This document shows, piece after piece, positions 28,560 to 40,729 of a DNA stretch of 64,000 bases (position 1 is its first letter; each line of letters starts with the position of its first letter). Under the pieces are notes generated by a model. It saw only the letters and a program-made list of their open reading frames with translations, was not told where the DNA came from and made no database searches. This DNA is from Absidia repens (lineage: Eukaryota > Mucoromycota > Mucoromycetes > Mucorales > Cunninghamellaceae): contig MCGE01000004.1 in NCBI GenBank assembly GCA_002105175.1, forward strand, positions 1 through 64,000. The letters are read 5' to 3'. The translations under genes and the position numbers were made by a program.

Positions 28560-29370
28560 AGTTTAGGCCATCTAGAATGTTTTATACTAGCGATCTGAGA
28601 CTAACAACTAGTCCCTGAGTCTTTAAAGGGGAAAATAGTTATCGTGGATGAACTAGAAGGCACGTATTTGGTAGAACACTCAAAAACAGCTATACTGCGA
28701 CATTTTTTATTATCAAATAGGTCAGAGGATGGTTAATGAAAAGGTCATATTTTATTGAAGTATATGGAGACACTAAAACTAAAGAGGGGTTCATTGGATT
28801 GAATGGAAGGATTTATTGGAGAATGCATAGCTAATTTGTGATTTAAAGAACGGCCAGTCTTAACCGAAAGGGGTTATTGTAAAATGGCGGCTAATATACA
28901 AGGCATGAAATACATTAAGGGATGTATACTTTATTGAAGCACAACAACGATCAACAACATTTAAAAGGATCGAAGGTGGCAAAAAAGAAAAGATCTATTG
29001 CGCAAGACATGAGAGAGACTAACGAGACATTTTTCATTAAAGCATGTATAAAAAGAGATATTTTATTCATAAGTAAATACAAACTACAGATAAATTAACA
29101 CTAACTTTAGCTAATGATGGCTTCAAAAAGCCAATTAATGAAGGTCCTCAATCCTGAATCCAAAATGAAAGAGTTTCCCCATGCAAGTAGTAAACCCTAA
29201 ACTGAAAACCCTTCTAAACTAGTCCTGACGCTAATCTAAGTCCAGCATAACATCAATGAAGTTGAATGTTGAAGAAGAAAAAGAAAGAAAAAGTAAAAGA
29301 AAACGAAGAGAGAGGGAAAAAAAATTGGGAGTAAACAAAAATCCACGTGGGCGGGGGCTGAATTGGGGTT
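28560..29370 (+). repeat. Dispersed repeat family, copy B
   Basis: Same orientation as copy A and shorter at its 5' end. It shares GGATGAACTAGAAGGCA near 28645, GGTCAGAGGATGG near 28720, TATTTTATTGAAG at about 28748, AATCCTGAATCCAAAATGAAA at about 29149, CTTCTAAACTAGTCCTGA near 29213, a purine-rich stretch 29270-29320, and terminal CACGTGGGCGG at 29344-29354. No coding signal. Confidence 0.75.
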
Positions 29371-30753
29371 CTTCTTCTGTGGAGATTTGGTACTAAAAAG
29401 GAACTCCCTCTTACAACAAGCAATACCATACCACAATATCAGCATGGTAGTTTTATTTTCTTGAAAGTAGTTCCTACCATTTAAAATAAGCAGCACGACT
29501 GTTTTCTTATTTTGATGTCTTTCTAGCCGAGATGAGACAACTCGGCCTATCAAAGTTTATCTTACCGCTCCTTTCATCGAGAGTTCATTAGAATGGGTTG
29601 TCACTCACTGTAGAATCGCTTCCCTTATTTACTTGAATAGTTTTATTCCATAATAAATTATGATTATGCTACAACGACATACCTCTATTCCAACTCTCGC
29701 CCTTATATATCTCACGTTAAGACAGGTGTCATGGAACTATCATTGGGTTGCGGGCCTTAGTTTAGTTTAATTGTCATTACTAATATCTACGCCTCAATAA
29801 AACATATCTTGTCTTCCATACATTATGTTTAGTTTGCCTTGTGGAATGAGTATATTTGCACAGTGCAATGTATGTGCAGCTAGAATATGAAAAAGATGTA
29901 CGTGCGCAAAAAAAAAAAAAAAAAAAGTTTGAATATAAGGCGCCTTCGACCAACTGTCGTCCTCAGCTCTGTGTCTACTGTGCTTTATACTACACAGTGC
30001 ATCAAAAAATAGGGGTGAGATGGATTTTTTTAAATACCTTGGTGAATGCATGGAAAAAGGACAGTGACGGATGCATAAAAAATATGCATTGGTGAGCGCA
30101 TAAAAATATGATGATTGAAGTGTACGGAAAGGTATTAGGCGTATGTGCGTCCATAATCATTCTTATTTTATTGATGAGCATCTGTGCATTTCGATTCCTC
30201 AATCAACTTCATATGCTGAAGGCTTGTTGTCCTGTAAAGAAGACTCGTCCCAATAAAGTAACTTTGTCTCTTTTCACTCGTACGATCATACGGTGTTACG
30301 TGATTAAACGGTTTATTTCAAGCAAAAAAGTAAAATAAAATTCTTTTTGCAATTTTTTGTGAGATATTTTACGTTTCTGTTGAACTGCACCGTACATTTT
30401 AAACATATCGAGTACCAAACGGAATAGATATTTTAATAAATTAACATTTTGCTTGTGATCAATTGGTATATTTTGTAGATAAAAATAAAAATATAGTTCA
30501 GAAGTAGTACATAGAGTAGATTGTATTCCCTATTTCCAAAACACCAACACTTAAATAAAGATACATGTAAAAGTTGTTTAAAGAAGTTTATTTTTCAGAA
30601 TAATAGATAATAATTGAAGTACAACAGTATGGAGTAGAAAGATAAAGGGAAGGAGAGGGAGCGCGGGTAAAATAATAAACACGAGATATACTAAACAAAC
30701 TACAAACTACAAACTACTATAAGGTACAGTGCTAACTAACTAAAAAAAAAAAT
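29371..30753. other. Intergenic between repeat B and subtilisin gene
   Basis: AT-rich spacer with an A-run at 29909-29926. A plus-strand open frame at 30108-30338 (76 aa) starts with a hydrophobic stretch (CASIIILILLMSICAF) and ends in a basic tail, but no family, splice context or leader supports it, so it is not called as a gene. The right end contains the subtilisin 3' UTR. Confidence 0.4.
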
Positions 30754-32738
30754 CTAATCTTTGCTTGAAGACTTCTTGTTGGAAGATGACTTTTTCTTGG
30801 AGTCTGATTTCTTTTTGGGCTGCTTTTTGGTAGTCGTGGTGGTTTGGTTACTTTTCTTGGGTTCATCCACTTTGTTGAAGGCCAGCAAGTTGACAGTATG
30901 AGGACGGTTTTCCTTTATGACATTTTTCGTAGCGAATGAGGTAAGGGCAGCAAACAAAGACTTGGGTGATGGATCATCCAAATCTTGAAGAATCAATGCC
31001 GCGATACCTGTGACATGAGGAGCTGCCATGGATGTTCCAGACATGGTCGCCGTAGCATTGTTTCCGCCGATATAGTCACTTTCCACATTGACACCTAACG
31101 AAGAAAACATACACAGTTAGTTACCCGTCTTCTATTTTCTCTCCCACTCCCTAATTTTTCTTCTATCATACTAACCTGGAGCGGTGATCGCAACACATTT
31201 TCCATAACAGCTTCTGGGATCCAAAGTATCGGTTTTATCAGAGGCAGCAACGGTGTAGACATTGGGGTTACCGGCAGGTACAACCTCACATGCATCACTA
31301 TACCAATTGTCAAATCAAAAATAATAAAGCAATTGAATTAGTATATCTGACCACCTCTTTTGTTGTGGAGGAGAGGGAGAAATATGCTTAGGTCTTACCT
31401 TGCAGAATTTCCGGAAGCAACAATGATAGGTAATCCACCTTTGGCGGCAGCAGTGATGGCTTGATCCAAAGTGTCGGCACTGGGTGCAATGGATGGAATA
31501 CCGAGAGACATGTTAACAATTGACTTTTTGGCGTGTTTCTTGGCATCCTTCACAACCCATTGGACACCTGATAAGAGAGAGGATACAGAACCTTCGCCAT
31601 TTTTCTTCAAAACTTGGACAGATACAATAGTGACGTTCTTTGCAACACCGTATTCTTGGCCACCGATAATGCCTGACACGTGAGTTCCTAGAAAAGATGA
31701 AAGAAAGGAGGGTCAATGATTTAATTATGAAAAGACATGCCATTTTTCGCTGCTTACCATGACCCCCACCAATTTGAGTAGTAGAGTCGTTACCGATGGC
31801 AGAGAAACCCCATGAAACGCGACCGTCGAAGTCCTTGTGATCCTTGTTGACACCATCGTCAATAACGTAAATGCGCACACCCTCACTATATAACAAAAAT
31901 ACATAAAGAAGGTGAGTACTGCGTGTATAGAATGAGGGTCATTGAGGGTTTTTTTTTTTTTTACCCAGAACTTTCAGGATATACATATGGCGCTTTAGGG
32001 TCAGGTTTTCGTTGAGTGATTCGAGCTAAATTCCAAGGAGCATTCTTTTGTTGAAGGGTGTGGGGATTGGTGGCATTCTTTGTGCTACTTTCTTGGGCAG
32101 AAGAAGAGTTTTTGACGAGTTTTCCTTCGGCATAAACATTATCAGGGGTATGACGCTATAATTTTTGTTTTTTAAATAAAAAGAAAAATAAGAAAGAAGA
32201 AAAAGAGAGAGAAATATATTTAATATTTTTAATTTTGCGTCGGTGATTGAAATGTGTGATTTGCTTTGTATTACTGTACCATATAATATCGACGACGAAG
32301 AGATTGAGGTTTAGGTAAATCAAATTTGATCACCTCATCGGGGATAATACCAACGATTTCGTCAAAGTGACTTAACATGGAGCCCAAAAGGCTATCTTTT
32401 TCGATTCTGGTACTGAGCGCTTTGAAGGAACCGTCGATATCAAAACTGTCAAACACCTGAACAGGGTTCGTTCGTTTCGCCAATTTCTTTGAATCGTCCA
32501 AATGAGTAGCGTCTTCCAAAAAGTCGCCAATATCATCAATCACATCACCAATCAAATCAAAAATTCCTTTTAAAAGATTAGGAATAAAATTTTCGATATC
32601 AGTCGTGGGTTTTAGTTGGACAATATAGCGTTGGTCCTTGCTTACAGCAGGATGATGATCACTAGTATTGCTTGTTGCATTCACAAAAAGAGTGATCGAG
32701 AAAAGACAAAAAAGAAAGGAAAGAGGTTTAAAATACAT
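30754..32738 (-). CDS. Secreted subtilisin-like serine protease (S8, proteinase K type)
   Basis: About 509 aa in six exons: 32280-32738, 31965-32155, 31758-31885, 31399-31687, 31176-31297, 30754-31094. A signal peptide starts at the Met at 32738 (FLFCLFSITLFVNA). An I9-type inhibitor propeptide follows (DQRYIVQLKPTTDIENFIPN), with basic sites (KKLAKR, LRRRYY) where it may be processed. Catalytic triad: Asp in YVIDDGVNKDH, His in GGGHGTHVSG (joined across an intron), Ser in SGTSMAAPHVTG; oxyanion Asn in VASGNSA. The last 45 residues form a Lys/Ser/Thr-rich tail. Likely a secreted or vacuolar/cell-wall protease for nutrition or processing. An earlier in-frame Met is judged untranslated because it precedes a Phe-rich leader. 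Confidence 0.94.
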
Positions 32739-33985
32739 GAAGGTGAAAGGATTGTTGAAGGAAAAAAGAGTGGAAGGGGGGGGGATGATAGACGTAAAAA
32801 GAAAACAAAAGGAAAGAAAAAAGAAAAATAGGTGGAGAATTAGTTCCAACTAATTTTTTTTTCTATTTGGTTAATGAAAAAAAAAACGGGTCTAATAGTA
32901 TTTTGATTGTCTCTTTTATATATGATCTGTCTTATTATTGTGTAACAAATGCTTTTTTTTTTTTTTTACAGATGTTGCCCAAATTGTTGATTCTACCTTG
33001 TGGTGGTCATTCATGACTTTTTGTCACTATCTCTACCTACCATACAAGTAGTTTATTTGCATTATTAGCATACATCATCTATTCCATTTAATTGGCTTTC
33101 AACTATAAATCAGATAATTTATCGAAAGCCCTTATTACTGCATCGTACCAATAGCTATAAAAGACAACATCTTTCAGTTATGGTTGGTTGCACTACATGA
33201 AAAAAAAATCCAGGAACTCCGACATTAAAATCTGTGTTTCCCTCTCAGTACGATATGATACCAGGTTTGACCAGGTTTACTTTGAGCAATACGATATCAA
33301 AAAATTGTCAAGTTTCTCTCTTTTCTTTTATTATAACCCTTAGAGTCTGCATAAAGCCTTCTGGTTTATTATGTCATGTGATAGGTTTTTTTGATTACTG
33401 CTATTGAGTAACAGTTACTTGGATTGAAAAGTTGAATTCTATTTGTCACTTGACATACTCTATGCATAATCGCATTACACAATAAAAATATGATCATGTC
33501 TGGAACAATTTTCATCATTATTTCTGTCAAGTCAAATTTCAGACGCCCTTCATGTGAGGTTTTTGAAAGGCGCGGGAAGGGGTTTTATCAAAGGGAGCCA
33601 ATCAATTAAAATATCCCAATAAATGTAGCTTATATTATAATCTGATCATTGACGCATTAATATCTAATGTCTGCAAATGGATTAAAAATAAATATTCTCT
33701 CCCCGATCAAGCACATATCACATATAAAGCCAAAAAATAAAAAATAAAAAATAAATAACAATAACGATAACCAATCCCAACGATCATTTGGCGGTATCAT
33801 ATCAAAACTAGCAATCATATCATATAAATAAAAAGAACTCAAATCCACCAAGGGTATTGTTTTAGTTGTGACAATAAGTATGAAATAAATTTGGAAGACA
33901 TACATAAATGTAAAAGAGAGGAATGAAAGGGATAATCGATTTTTATTTTCCGTAAAAGGGGACTATTATACTACTGAGCGTGGAA
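32739..33985. other. Intergenic upstream of subtilisin gene
   Basis: AT-rich sequence with purine/A-rich leader (32740-32885, CT-rich on the gene's strand) and a T-run at 32953-32967. No coding signal. Confidence 0.4.
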
Positions 33986-34535
33986 TCATAAAACTATACT
34001 AAAGACACAGGCAATATATGAGACTAAGACAACGCCATACTTGACCAAATTAGCTACATTCGCTTCCATGCGGTCCGATAAATCAAGCTGATCTTCATAT
34101 AGCATCTACTATAGCCAAGACTAACATATGAGCCACCCCCCTGATAATAAGTAGCATCCACCACGTTCTTCAGCATCGTTTTCCTTCGTGAGCAAACCGC
34201 ACCTGTATCGCAATCAACAGCTCAGGTAAGCGCCGCATCAAGACCTTCGTACACTTTTGGATTCAAAGTAGCATCTATATCTAGGTTCCATAAAGGCCGC
34301 AAATCCAATTTGTTTCCTGGTTTCCATGACGCCATTTTTTTTTCAGGGGGTGACCAAAAACTCGTCATCATCTGCAATAGTTGTTGAATCCAAATCAAGC
34401 TGTTCTAATAATACACCAAAAGGCAAATGTGCTCCAGATATCTGAAGGAAAGAAGGAAGATCACCTGCCGTATAATCAGTGAATCATTGAAAGATGATCT
34501 GACATAGTTGGTAACGTCGTCGTTTGTTGCAGGTG
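33986..34535 (-). pseudogene. Decayed coding-like segment, unidentified
   Basis: Read on the minus strand, this block alternates between frames that each look protein-like for 30-55 codons before a stop: one with GAHLPFGVLLEQLDLDSTTI (around 34440-34350), one with NKLDLRPLWNLDIDATLNPK (around 34310-34250), and a final frame with YEDQLDLSDRMEANVANLVK ending at the stop at 33986-33988 after a hydrophobic tail. Base composition is less AT-rich than its flanks. No ATG-to-stop model or clear intron set joins the parts, so a relic gene is the simplest reading. I do not recognise the family. Confidence 0.3.
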
Positions 34536-35176
34536 TTAAGGTATGGTATATTTATCACTGTGGATAGTCACGCCAAAAAAGTGAATGATCAGTGCAAAAA
34601 AGTCAATCCAATAAAACTGAAAAAAGTAGAGAGGAAATCGGTTTCCATTTTATTGGGCCAGAGTATCGATTTTTGAAGAGTTCCTTATTGAGGAGTCAGT
34701 GAGCTGCGCGGTCGCCAGTGGTAGCTTTTGCCGAGAGCTAAAAAATGAAAAAAGGATGGCGATAGTTAATTTCAGTAGTTTTGCAATCAGAAGCATCCAT
34801 AACACAAAAAAAAAAAATAAACTTATTAAAGCATACCTTATTTTGGTGGCCAGTGACAATGGGCTGAATGACACCGGCATGGCGAAAAGAAAGATTGCCA
34901 TGAAGGAAGGAATATAAGAAAAAAAACATCAGTGGAATAAAGTTCTCCAGCGACGAAATTTTAAAATCCCGCGGCCACCACCAAGATTCATGTATAAAAA
35001 ATGCAGGAGATAAAGTTCGTTGCGCAGAGCGAGGATCAAATATAAGGAGTAAAATAGGAGGTTAACATTTCTTTCTATATATAAAAAAAAAAGAGAAAGA
35101 AAAGAAAAAAAAATATGAATGTTGAGATTTTCTTTGACTCTTTTCCCAGTTTCCTTGTCCAATTTCTTTTATAAAC
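34536..35176. other. Upstream region of the M13 protease
   Basis: AT-rich, with A-runs at 34805-34818 and 35080-35115. Short open frames on both strands lack protein character. If the M13 protein has a membrane anchor, its exon would have to lie here; a possible splice acceptor (CCCAG at 35145-35149) keeps frame with the protease start, but I found no convincing exon before it. Confidence 0.35.
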
Positions 35177-37833
35177 ATGTTGGACTTGTCGAGTAGCGTA
35201 TTAGGAGGTAATTCGGGTCATCCACTAATTTGCACGAGTGTGGCATGTCGTGAAGCAGCACAAAATATCTTGAACGACATGGACATGAATATTGATCCTT
35301 GCACTGATTTCTATCAATACGCTTGTAAGTTGATGATGTTGGTGTTGACGATATACGATGTGTGATTGTTAATTCCTCGGTTTGTATTATCATGATAGGT
35401 GGTAACTGGATAAAAACTACTGAATTACCAGCTGATCGCTCTGGTAAGCATACTATGAAAATTATGTAAATGCACAATGCTGAGATTTAATTTTTTTTTT
35501 TTTTTTTTTCGCCTTCCTCTCCCGCCCCCCTAGACACGAGTACCCTCAGCAATCTTCACTTCGCCAATCAAGAAGTTCTACATGGAATATTGAACAGTAC
35601 GTATGACGATCTACTAAAGAGATTAAAGAATGGTACCCAATCATTATTGGTGGAACAAGAAATTGACCGATCCAACTTCAACAAAGCGAAAGACTACTAT
35701 GATGCTTGTATGGATGAAAAAACACTGACTAAATTAGGCCCCTCCCCTTTATATCCCGGCCTTGCTGAACTCTTGAAAAAACCAACTATCAATGAAATGT
35801 TGCTCTACCTCACCGCAAAAGGCACGGACCCTCTTTATTCTTTCTTTGTTGATATTGATAGCAAGAATCCTACTGTCAGAACCATTGTGTTGGACCAACC
35901 TCCTTTGGTAGCCCCTTCCCGGGAAACCTATCGCGACGCTGAAGTGATGGAAAAATACCGGCGTGGACTTGTTGACATGCTGACTTCTATTATTGGAACA
36001 AATGTAAACAAACACTCTGCAAAGGAAAGCAAGCGATTGAATTTGGCGCTATGGTCAGCAGCTGATATCGAGACAAGGGTCAAGCAATTTGTAGACATGG
36101 AAATCATGATATCTAACTTGACTGTTACACCGTAAGTACCCTATTTTTTATTCTTTTTTGAATCAAGTTGTATTGACACAACTTACTGACCTGTATCTTT
36201 TTTTTTAGGGAAGATCACAGCAACCCATTATTGAATTACAATCGAAAACGATTAGCTGATGTTGAAAAGACGTATCCTTTAGTGGAGTGGCGAAAACTCA
36301 TACAATCCTTTGTACCCACGATGACACCCATACCTGAAACTCTTGTGGTATCTTCTCTGCCATATTTCGACGGCCTCAATCAATGGCTCCAAGCATCTCA
36401 AGGCAAGGCAAATGAAATGATCAAAAATTATCTGGTGATACGCTACATTTTTGACAAGTCTTCTCAACTCGACCCGAAAACCAGCAAATTCAACATTGCT
36501 ATCACCAATTCTATCTTCAATGGCGTGAATGTGGCTCCTCCTCGTTGGCGTCATTGTCTCGGAAGCGTCGCCTCGCCTTCAACATTTGGTCAACTCGTCG
36601 GACGTTACTTTGTCTTGGTCAACTTCGGTGGTGAAGATAAACGAAATCGAATCTTGGAATTTTTGACCGTGATCCACGAATCCTGGAAACGACGATTACC
36701 GAAGTTGACATGGTTGGATCAAACTACTCTTCAAAAGGCTATGGAAAAATTGGACAAGATTGTGCATAAAGCTGCCTATGGTGTTTTGAATCCCGACTTA
36801 CGTAGCCCATCCAGCCTTCAAGCATTTTACCATGGAACCAACATACACAAGACGACTTACTACGGAAATGTTCTATCGACTGATCAATGGGCTCTGAATT
36901 ATTCATGGAGTTTATTGGGAAAACCTGTGGATAAGACCATGTTTAATCTGAATCCAATGGACGTAAATGCATATTATTCGTAAGTATTCAAAAAAAAGAA
37001 AAAAATGCAATCATGGGTGATTTTATTCAACAATTTAACATGATTTTTTATTTATATATGAACATATTGATAGCGCTGATCAAAATGAGATTGTCGTGGC
37101 TGCCGGGATTATCACCTCACCTTTCTATAACGACGAACTACCAGATGCCATGAATTTTGGCGGACTTGGAATGGTGATTGGCCATGAAATCACCCATGCA
37201 TTCGATAGTACTGGGCGATTATTCGATGGGATGGGAAGAATGACCGACTGGTGGACAAAACCGACTATGGAAAGATTTAACCAAAAGGCCCAGTGTTTCA
37301 AAGAACAATACTCCAAATTTTCCGTTAAGGACGGTAATGGAAAAGTTTATTACGTCAATGGAAACGTAAGTCTACCAAACAACTGGGTACATCACTTTTG
37401 TGTACCTCTTATTCACGCTTCTTCCTTTTTGTAGCTGACAGTCAATGAGAATTTAGCTGACAACGGTGGCGTCGCTGCAAGTTTTGATGCCTATTCTATG
37501 TTAGCCCAAACCAAAAAGCAATATGCGTTACCGGGTTTAGATCTGAGTCCTGAACAGCTATTTTATTTGAATTATGCTCGAGCATGGTGCGGAAAAGCTA
37601 CTCCTCAATCCATGGTCAACCAGGTAATAAATCAATATTAAAAAAAAGGTCCATGCAAACTCAATATCCTAATTCTCTTTTTTCTCTAACCATAATAGGT
37701 ACTATCTGATGTACACTCTATAGACATGACCCGAATTAATGGTGTTGCCCAGAACTCTGATCACTTTGCAAAACTTTATAAGTGTCCTGTCGGCTCTCCT
37801 ATGAATCCCCCAACAAAGTGCGCAGTATGGTAG
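35177..37833 (+). CDS. M13 neprilysin/endothelin-converting-enzyme-like zinc metalloprotease
   Basis: About 725 aa in seven exons: 35177-35324, 35399-35443, 35534-36131, 36209-36979, 37074-37365, 37435-37623, 37699-37833; phases agree. The peptidase M13 N domain starts with DPCTDFYQYACGNW. The catalytic domain has NAYYS, the zinc site HEITH in GMVIGHEITHAFDSTGRLFD, the third ligand in ENLADNGG, and the C-terminal QNSDHFAKLYKCPVGSPMNP with the final Cys motif CAVW. The usual length is 670-770 aa, so the enzyme looks complete. Odd point: the visible start (MLDLSSSVLGG) has neither signal peptide nor the N-terminal TM anchor typical of the family, so a 5' exon may be missing. Its start faces the secreted subtilisin gene, divergently, 2.4 kb away. 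Confidence 0.93.
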
Positions 37834-38180
37834 TTCAGTATAGTTTGTCTTTTTTATTCCACTCATTGATTTGTTTATACCTATTATTTTACCAATAAAT
37901 AAATTCTCATTGCTTTTTCTTTCCTATCTATGCCTTGGTATATCTTTTTTTTTTCTGAACAATAAAAAACGTCAGGCGTCCAGTACCGTTCTATACAGTA
38001 AGAATCCTCAATAACGATGTCAACAGGAAAGTAAAATTACATCGCTATTATGGGTAGTATCGTTATTTTGATGTGTATAGCTATATTGTATCTAACAAGG
38101 CCAGTGTCATATGAAACCTTTTGAGAAAGGTCAGGGTAACGGTCAGTGCTGGCAGTAGGACCACAGAAAATATTTCAAAT
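37834..38180. other. M13 protease 3' flank
   Basis: Contains poly(A) signals AATAAATAAA from 37894. No gene seen. Confidence 0.4.
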
Positions 38181-38736
38181 GCCGCCCACGTGAATATTTA
38201 TTTACTCCCAATTTTATTTTTGCTTCTCTCTTTTTTTCATTTTCTTTTTTTTCTTCATCATTCAACTTTTTTGAGGTTATGGTAATCTTAGGCTAATCTC
38301 AGGACTGGTTTAGAAGGGTTTTCAGAATTACAAGTTGCATGGGGAAACCGTTTCATTTTGGATTCAGCATTTAGAATTACCATTATATGACTTTCTGGAG
38401 CCTTCCTTAGCTTAGTTTAGTGTTAGTTTCCCTATAGTTTGTATCTATATCTGAATAAAATATATCTCTTTTTACATACTTCAAATAAAAAATGTCCCAC
38501 TAGTCTCTCTCATGTCTTGTGCAATAGATCCCTTTGTGCCATCTCTCTTTTAGATTAGTATTGACTATTGCTATGCTTCAATAAAAGTTGTCCATTAATA
38601 GTCTTTCTCATGTATTACCTGCCTTGTACAATATAATAGATCCCTTTACAATCGTGCCTTTAGATTAGTGTTGATCATTCTTCCTATTCCAAAGTAATAT
38701 CCCTCATGCTACTTCCAATAGATCCTTTGTAGGGTT
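38181..38736 (-). repeat. Dispersed repeat family, copy C (reverse, truncated)
   Basis: Opposite orientation to copies A and B. It begins with GCCGCCCACGTG at 38181, then AATATTTATTTACTCCC, a CT-rich stretch (38225-38265), GAGGTTATGGTAATCTTAG, GGTTTAGAAGGGTTTTCAG, GCATGGGGAAACC, TTTCATTTTGGATTCAG and TGAATAAAATATAT, and fades near 38736. Compared with copy A it lacks the outer 400 bp or so. Confidence 0.75.
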
Positions 38737-39543
38737 CTGGTGTGTGTTGCTGGCGTGGATTACGCCTGGGTGTATTTTATTAGCGATTTAATTCTATTTT
38801 TTGCTTAAAACACATTGCGGATGCTGTAGGATGACTCTAAAAGGTCACGAGTTTTCTTGTTTACGTTTAACACTCCCATTCCACATCCTAATATAAACTC
38901 TCTGGATGCAAAATGAAATGCTCTCTGGGGACTATTCTATCATTTATCTCAAAAAGTCAAAGCGCTATATCTCACATATCTGAAGGGGGATTCGCCTAAA
39001 ATTACTTCCGACAAATCTCCCAACGCCCAAAATGGATGATGCTTAGTTAGGAAGCCCAAAAAACAATGTCGTTACCTGAGTTACGATATTTCGCAGTCAA
39101 AATCAATGTTTTCCAGTTATCCCGGGGATCGTTAATGTGGGTCCTTACTATCAAATGAGCTTTTATACCTAGTCTGCAGTGCGATAAGAAGAAAAAAGAC
39201 GATGCTCATCAATTACAATACAAAATATTTAGATATATTCCTTTATTCGGTCATGGGAAATATGAGGTGACATGAATTTAGACAATGCCATTCTGTCGTT
39301 TTTGTGCTACAGGGTCGATAAATCAAGGTGCTATACCCACACACTGAGACAAATGGCCCTTTTCCTGCCAATTCACAAAAAAACGGCGGACGTCAATTTT
39401 TTAAAAAAATTATTTTCCCTGATCAGTGGCTTGGTTGTTGAACATCAGCTCCTCCAATCAAAATTTTTTGAAAAGTATTTTTATAAACGACGAAAAAACC
39501 CTTTTTTTCAATTAGTTTCTTTCTCTTTCTCACTTCATTGAAA
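38737..39543. other. Intergenic upstream of rps11
   Basis: Mixed-composition spacer with no recognised gene, then a T/CT-rich leader (39490-39540) next to the ribosomal protein start. An 89-codon open frame at 39272-39541 is leader-like (Phe/Lys-rich) and not called. Confidence 0.4.
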
Positions 39544-40393
39544 ATGTCTGATCAAGTAAGTAGTATGATACAAAAAATGATAATATCGTATTAAAACAAT
39601 TGTATTTATCATGTCTTCTTCCTCCTCTTTTTCTCAATAGCTCGAAAAGGCCTACCAAAAGCAACCCGGTGTCTTCCAAAACTCCAAGGTGTCCTCCAAG
39701 AACAAGCGTTGGTTCAAGGAAGTCGGTTACGGTTTCAAGACCCCCAAGGAAGCCAAGTATGGTACCTACATTGACAAGAAGTGCCCCTACGTTGGTGAAG
39801 TTAACATCCAAGGTCGTATCTTGACCGGTGTTGTTGCCTCTGCCAAGATGAAGCGTACCATCGTTGTCCGTCGTGATTACCTTCACTACATCCCCAAGTA
39901 CACCCGTTACGAAAAGCGTCACAAGAACATCTCCGCTCACATCTCCCCTGCCTTCGACAATGTCAACATTGAAGCGTAAGTGATCACTTATTTCTCAAAA
40001 AAATTGTATCGTGCTCTGTTCTTTGAAACTATCCTTTTATCTTTGAAAGGTTGATTATTGGCTATGATGTCAATTTCAGTCTGGAAAAGGCGCGGTTTTT
40101 GTGGGCTGCATGTCGTTAATGCATGTCTGCAAGAACTGCGAAGGGTGGTTTTTGATGAATTGATGATGAACGGATGAGGTAGTTGGTGGGGCGACGGCCT
40201 ACCAAGCCTTTGATATCCAAATATATGTGTATACTAATACACACTTCGTCTTTTTGTTTTTTGTTTTTTCTATGTTTATAGTGGTGACATCGTTACTATT
40301 GGTCAATGCCGTCCTCTTTCCAAGACTGTCCGCTTCAACGTCCTCAAGGTCCAAAAGGCCAAGAGCGCCAGCAAGTCTTTCCAAAAGTTCTAG
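39544..40393 (+). CDS. rps11: 40S ribosomal protein uS17 (Rps11)
   Basis: Small-subunit ribosomal protein near the 5' domain of 18S rRNA. 152 aa in three exons: 39544-39555, 39641-39975, 40282-40393. Exon 1 codes only MSDQ, a common arrangement in fungal ribosomal protein genes. Diagnostic stretches: [55 protein letters not shown] and [20 protein letters not shown]. Codons are strongly biased (GTC, CGT, AAG), as expected for high expression. The second intron is about 300 nt, the longest I found in the window. Poly(A) signal AATAAA at 40435-40440. Confidence 0.98.
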
Positions 40394-40434
40394 ATTAGTT
40401 TGAATTAGTTTATACTTGTATACATCTTTTTTTG

Positions 40435-40440
40435 AATAAA
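40435..40440 (+). terminator. Poly(A) signal of rps11
   Basis: AATAAA 42 nt downstream of the TAG stop, preceded by a T-rich stretch. Confidence 0.55.
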
Positions 40441-40729
40441 TGATCATATTTGGATATTTTTTTTAATTCTTGTCTTTATATTATGTATTGGATATTGTGG
40501 TGCCTTGGTTTTTCCCTAATTTTGATTTTTGAACTCCGGATTTCTTCAAAAACACCTTCCCCTTTCTTTTTTCTTTTTCTTTTTCTTTTTCGTCTTTTTT
40601 TTTTGTTATATCACTCGATCCTTCCCCTTCCTTCATTCCTCCCCCCCCCACACTCCTTTACGAATATTTTTGCTCGCCTGTACTGTATAAACAAGAATCC
40701 CAACCCTTTGTTTATATGATTATTATACC

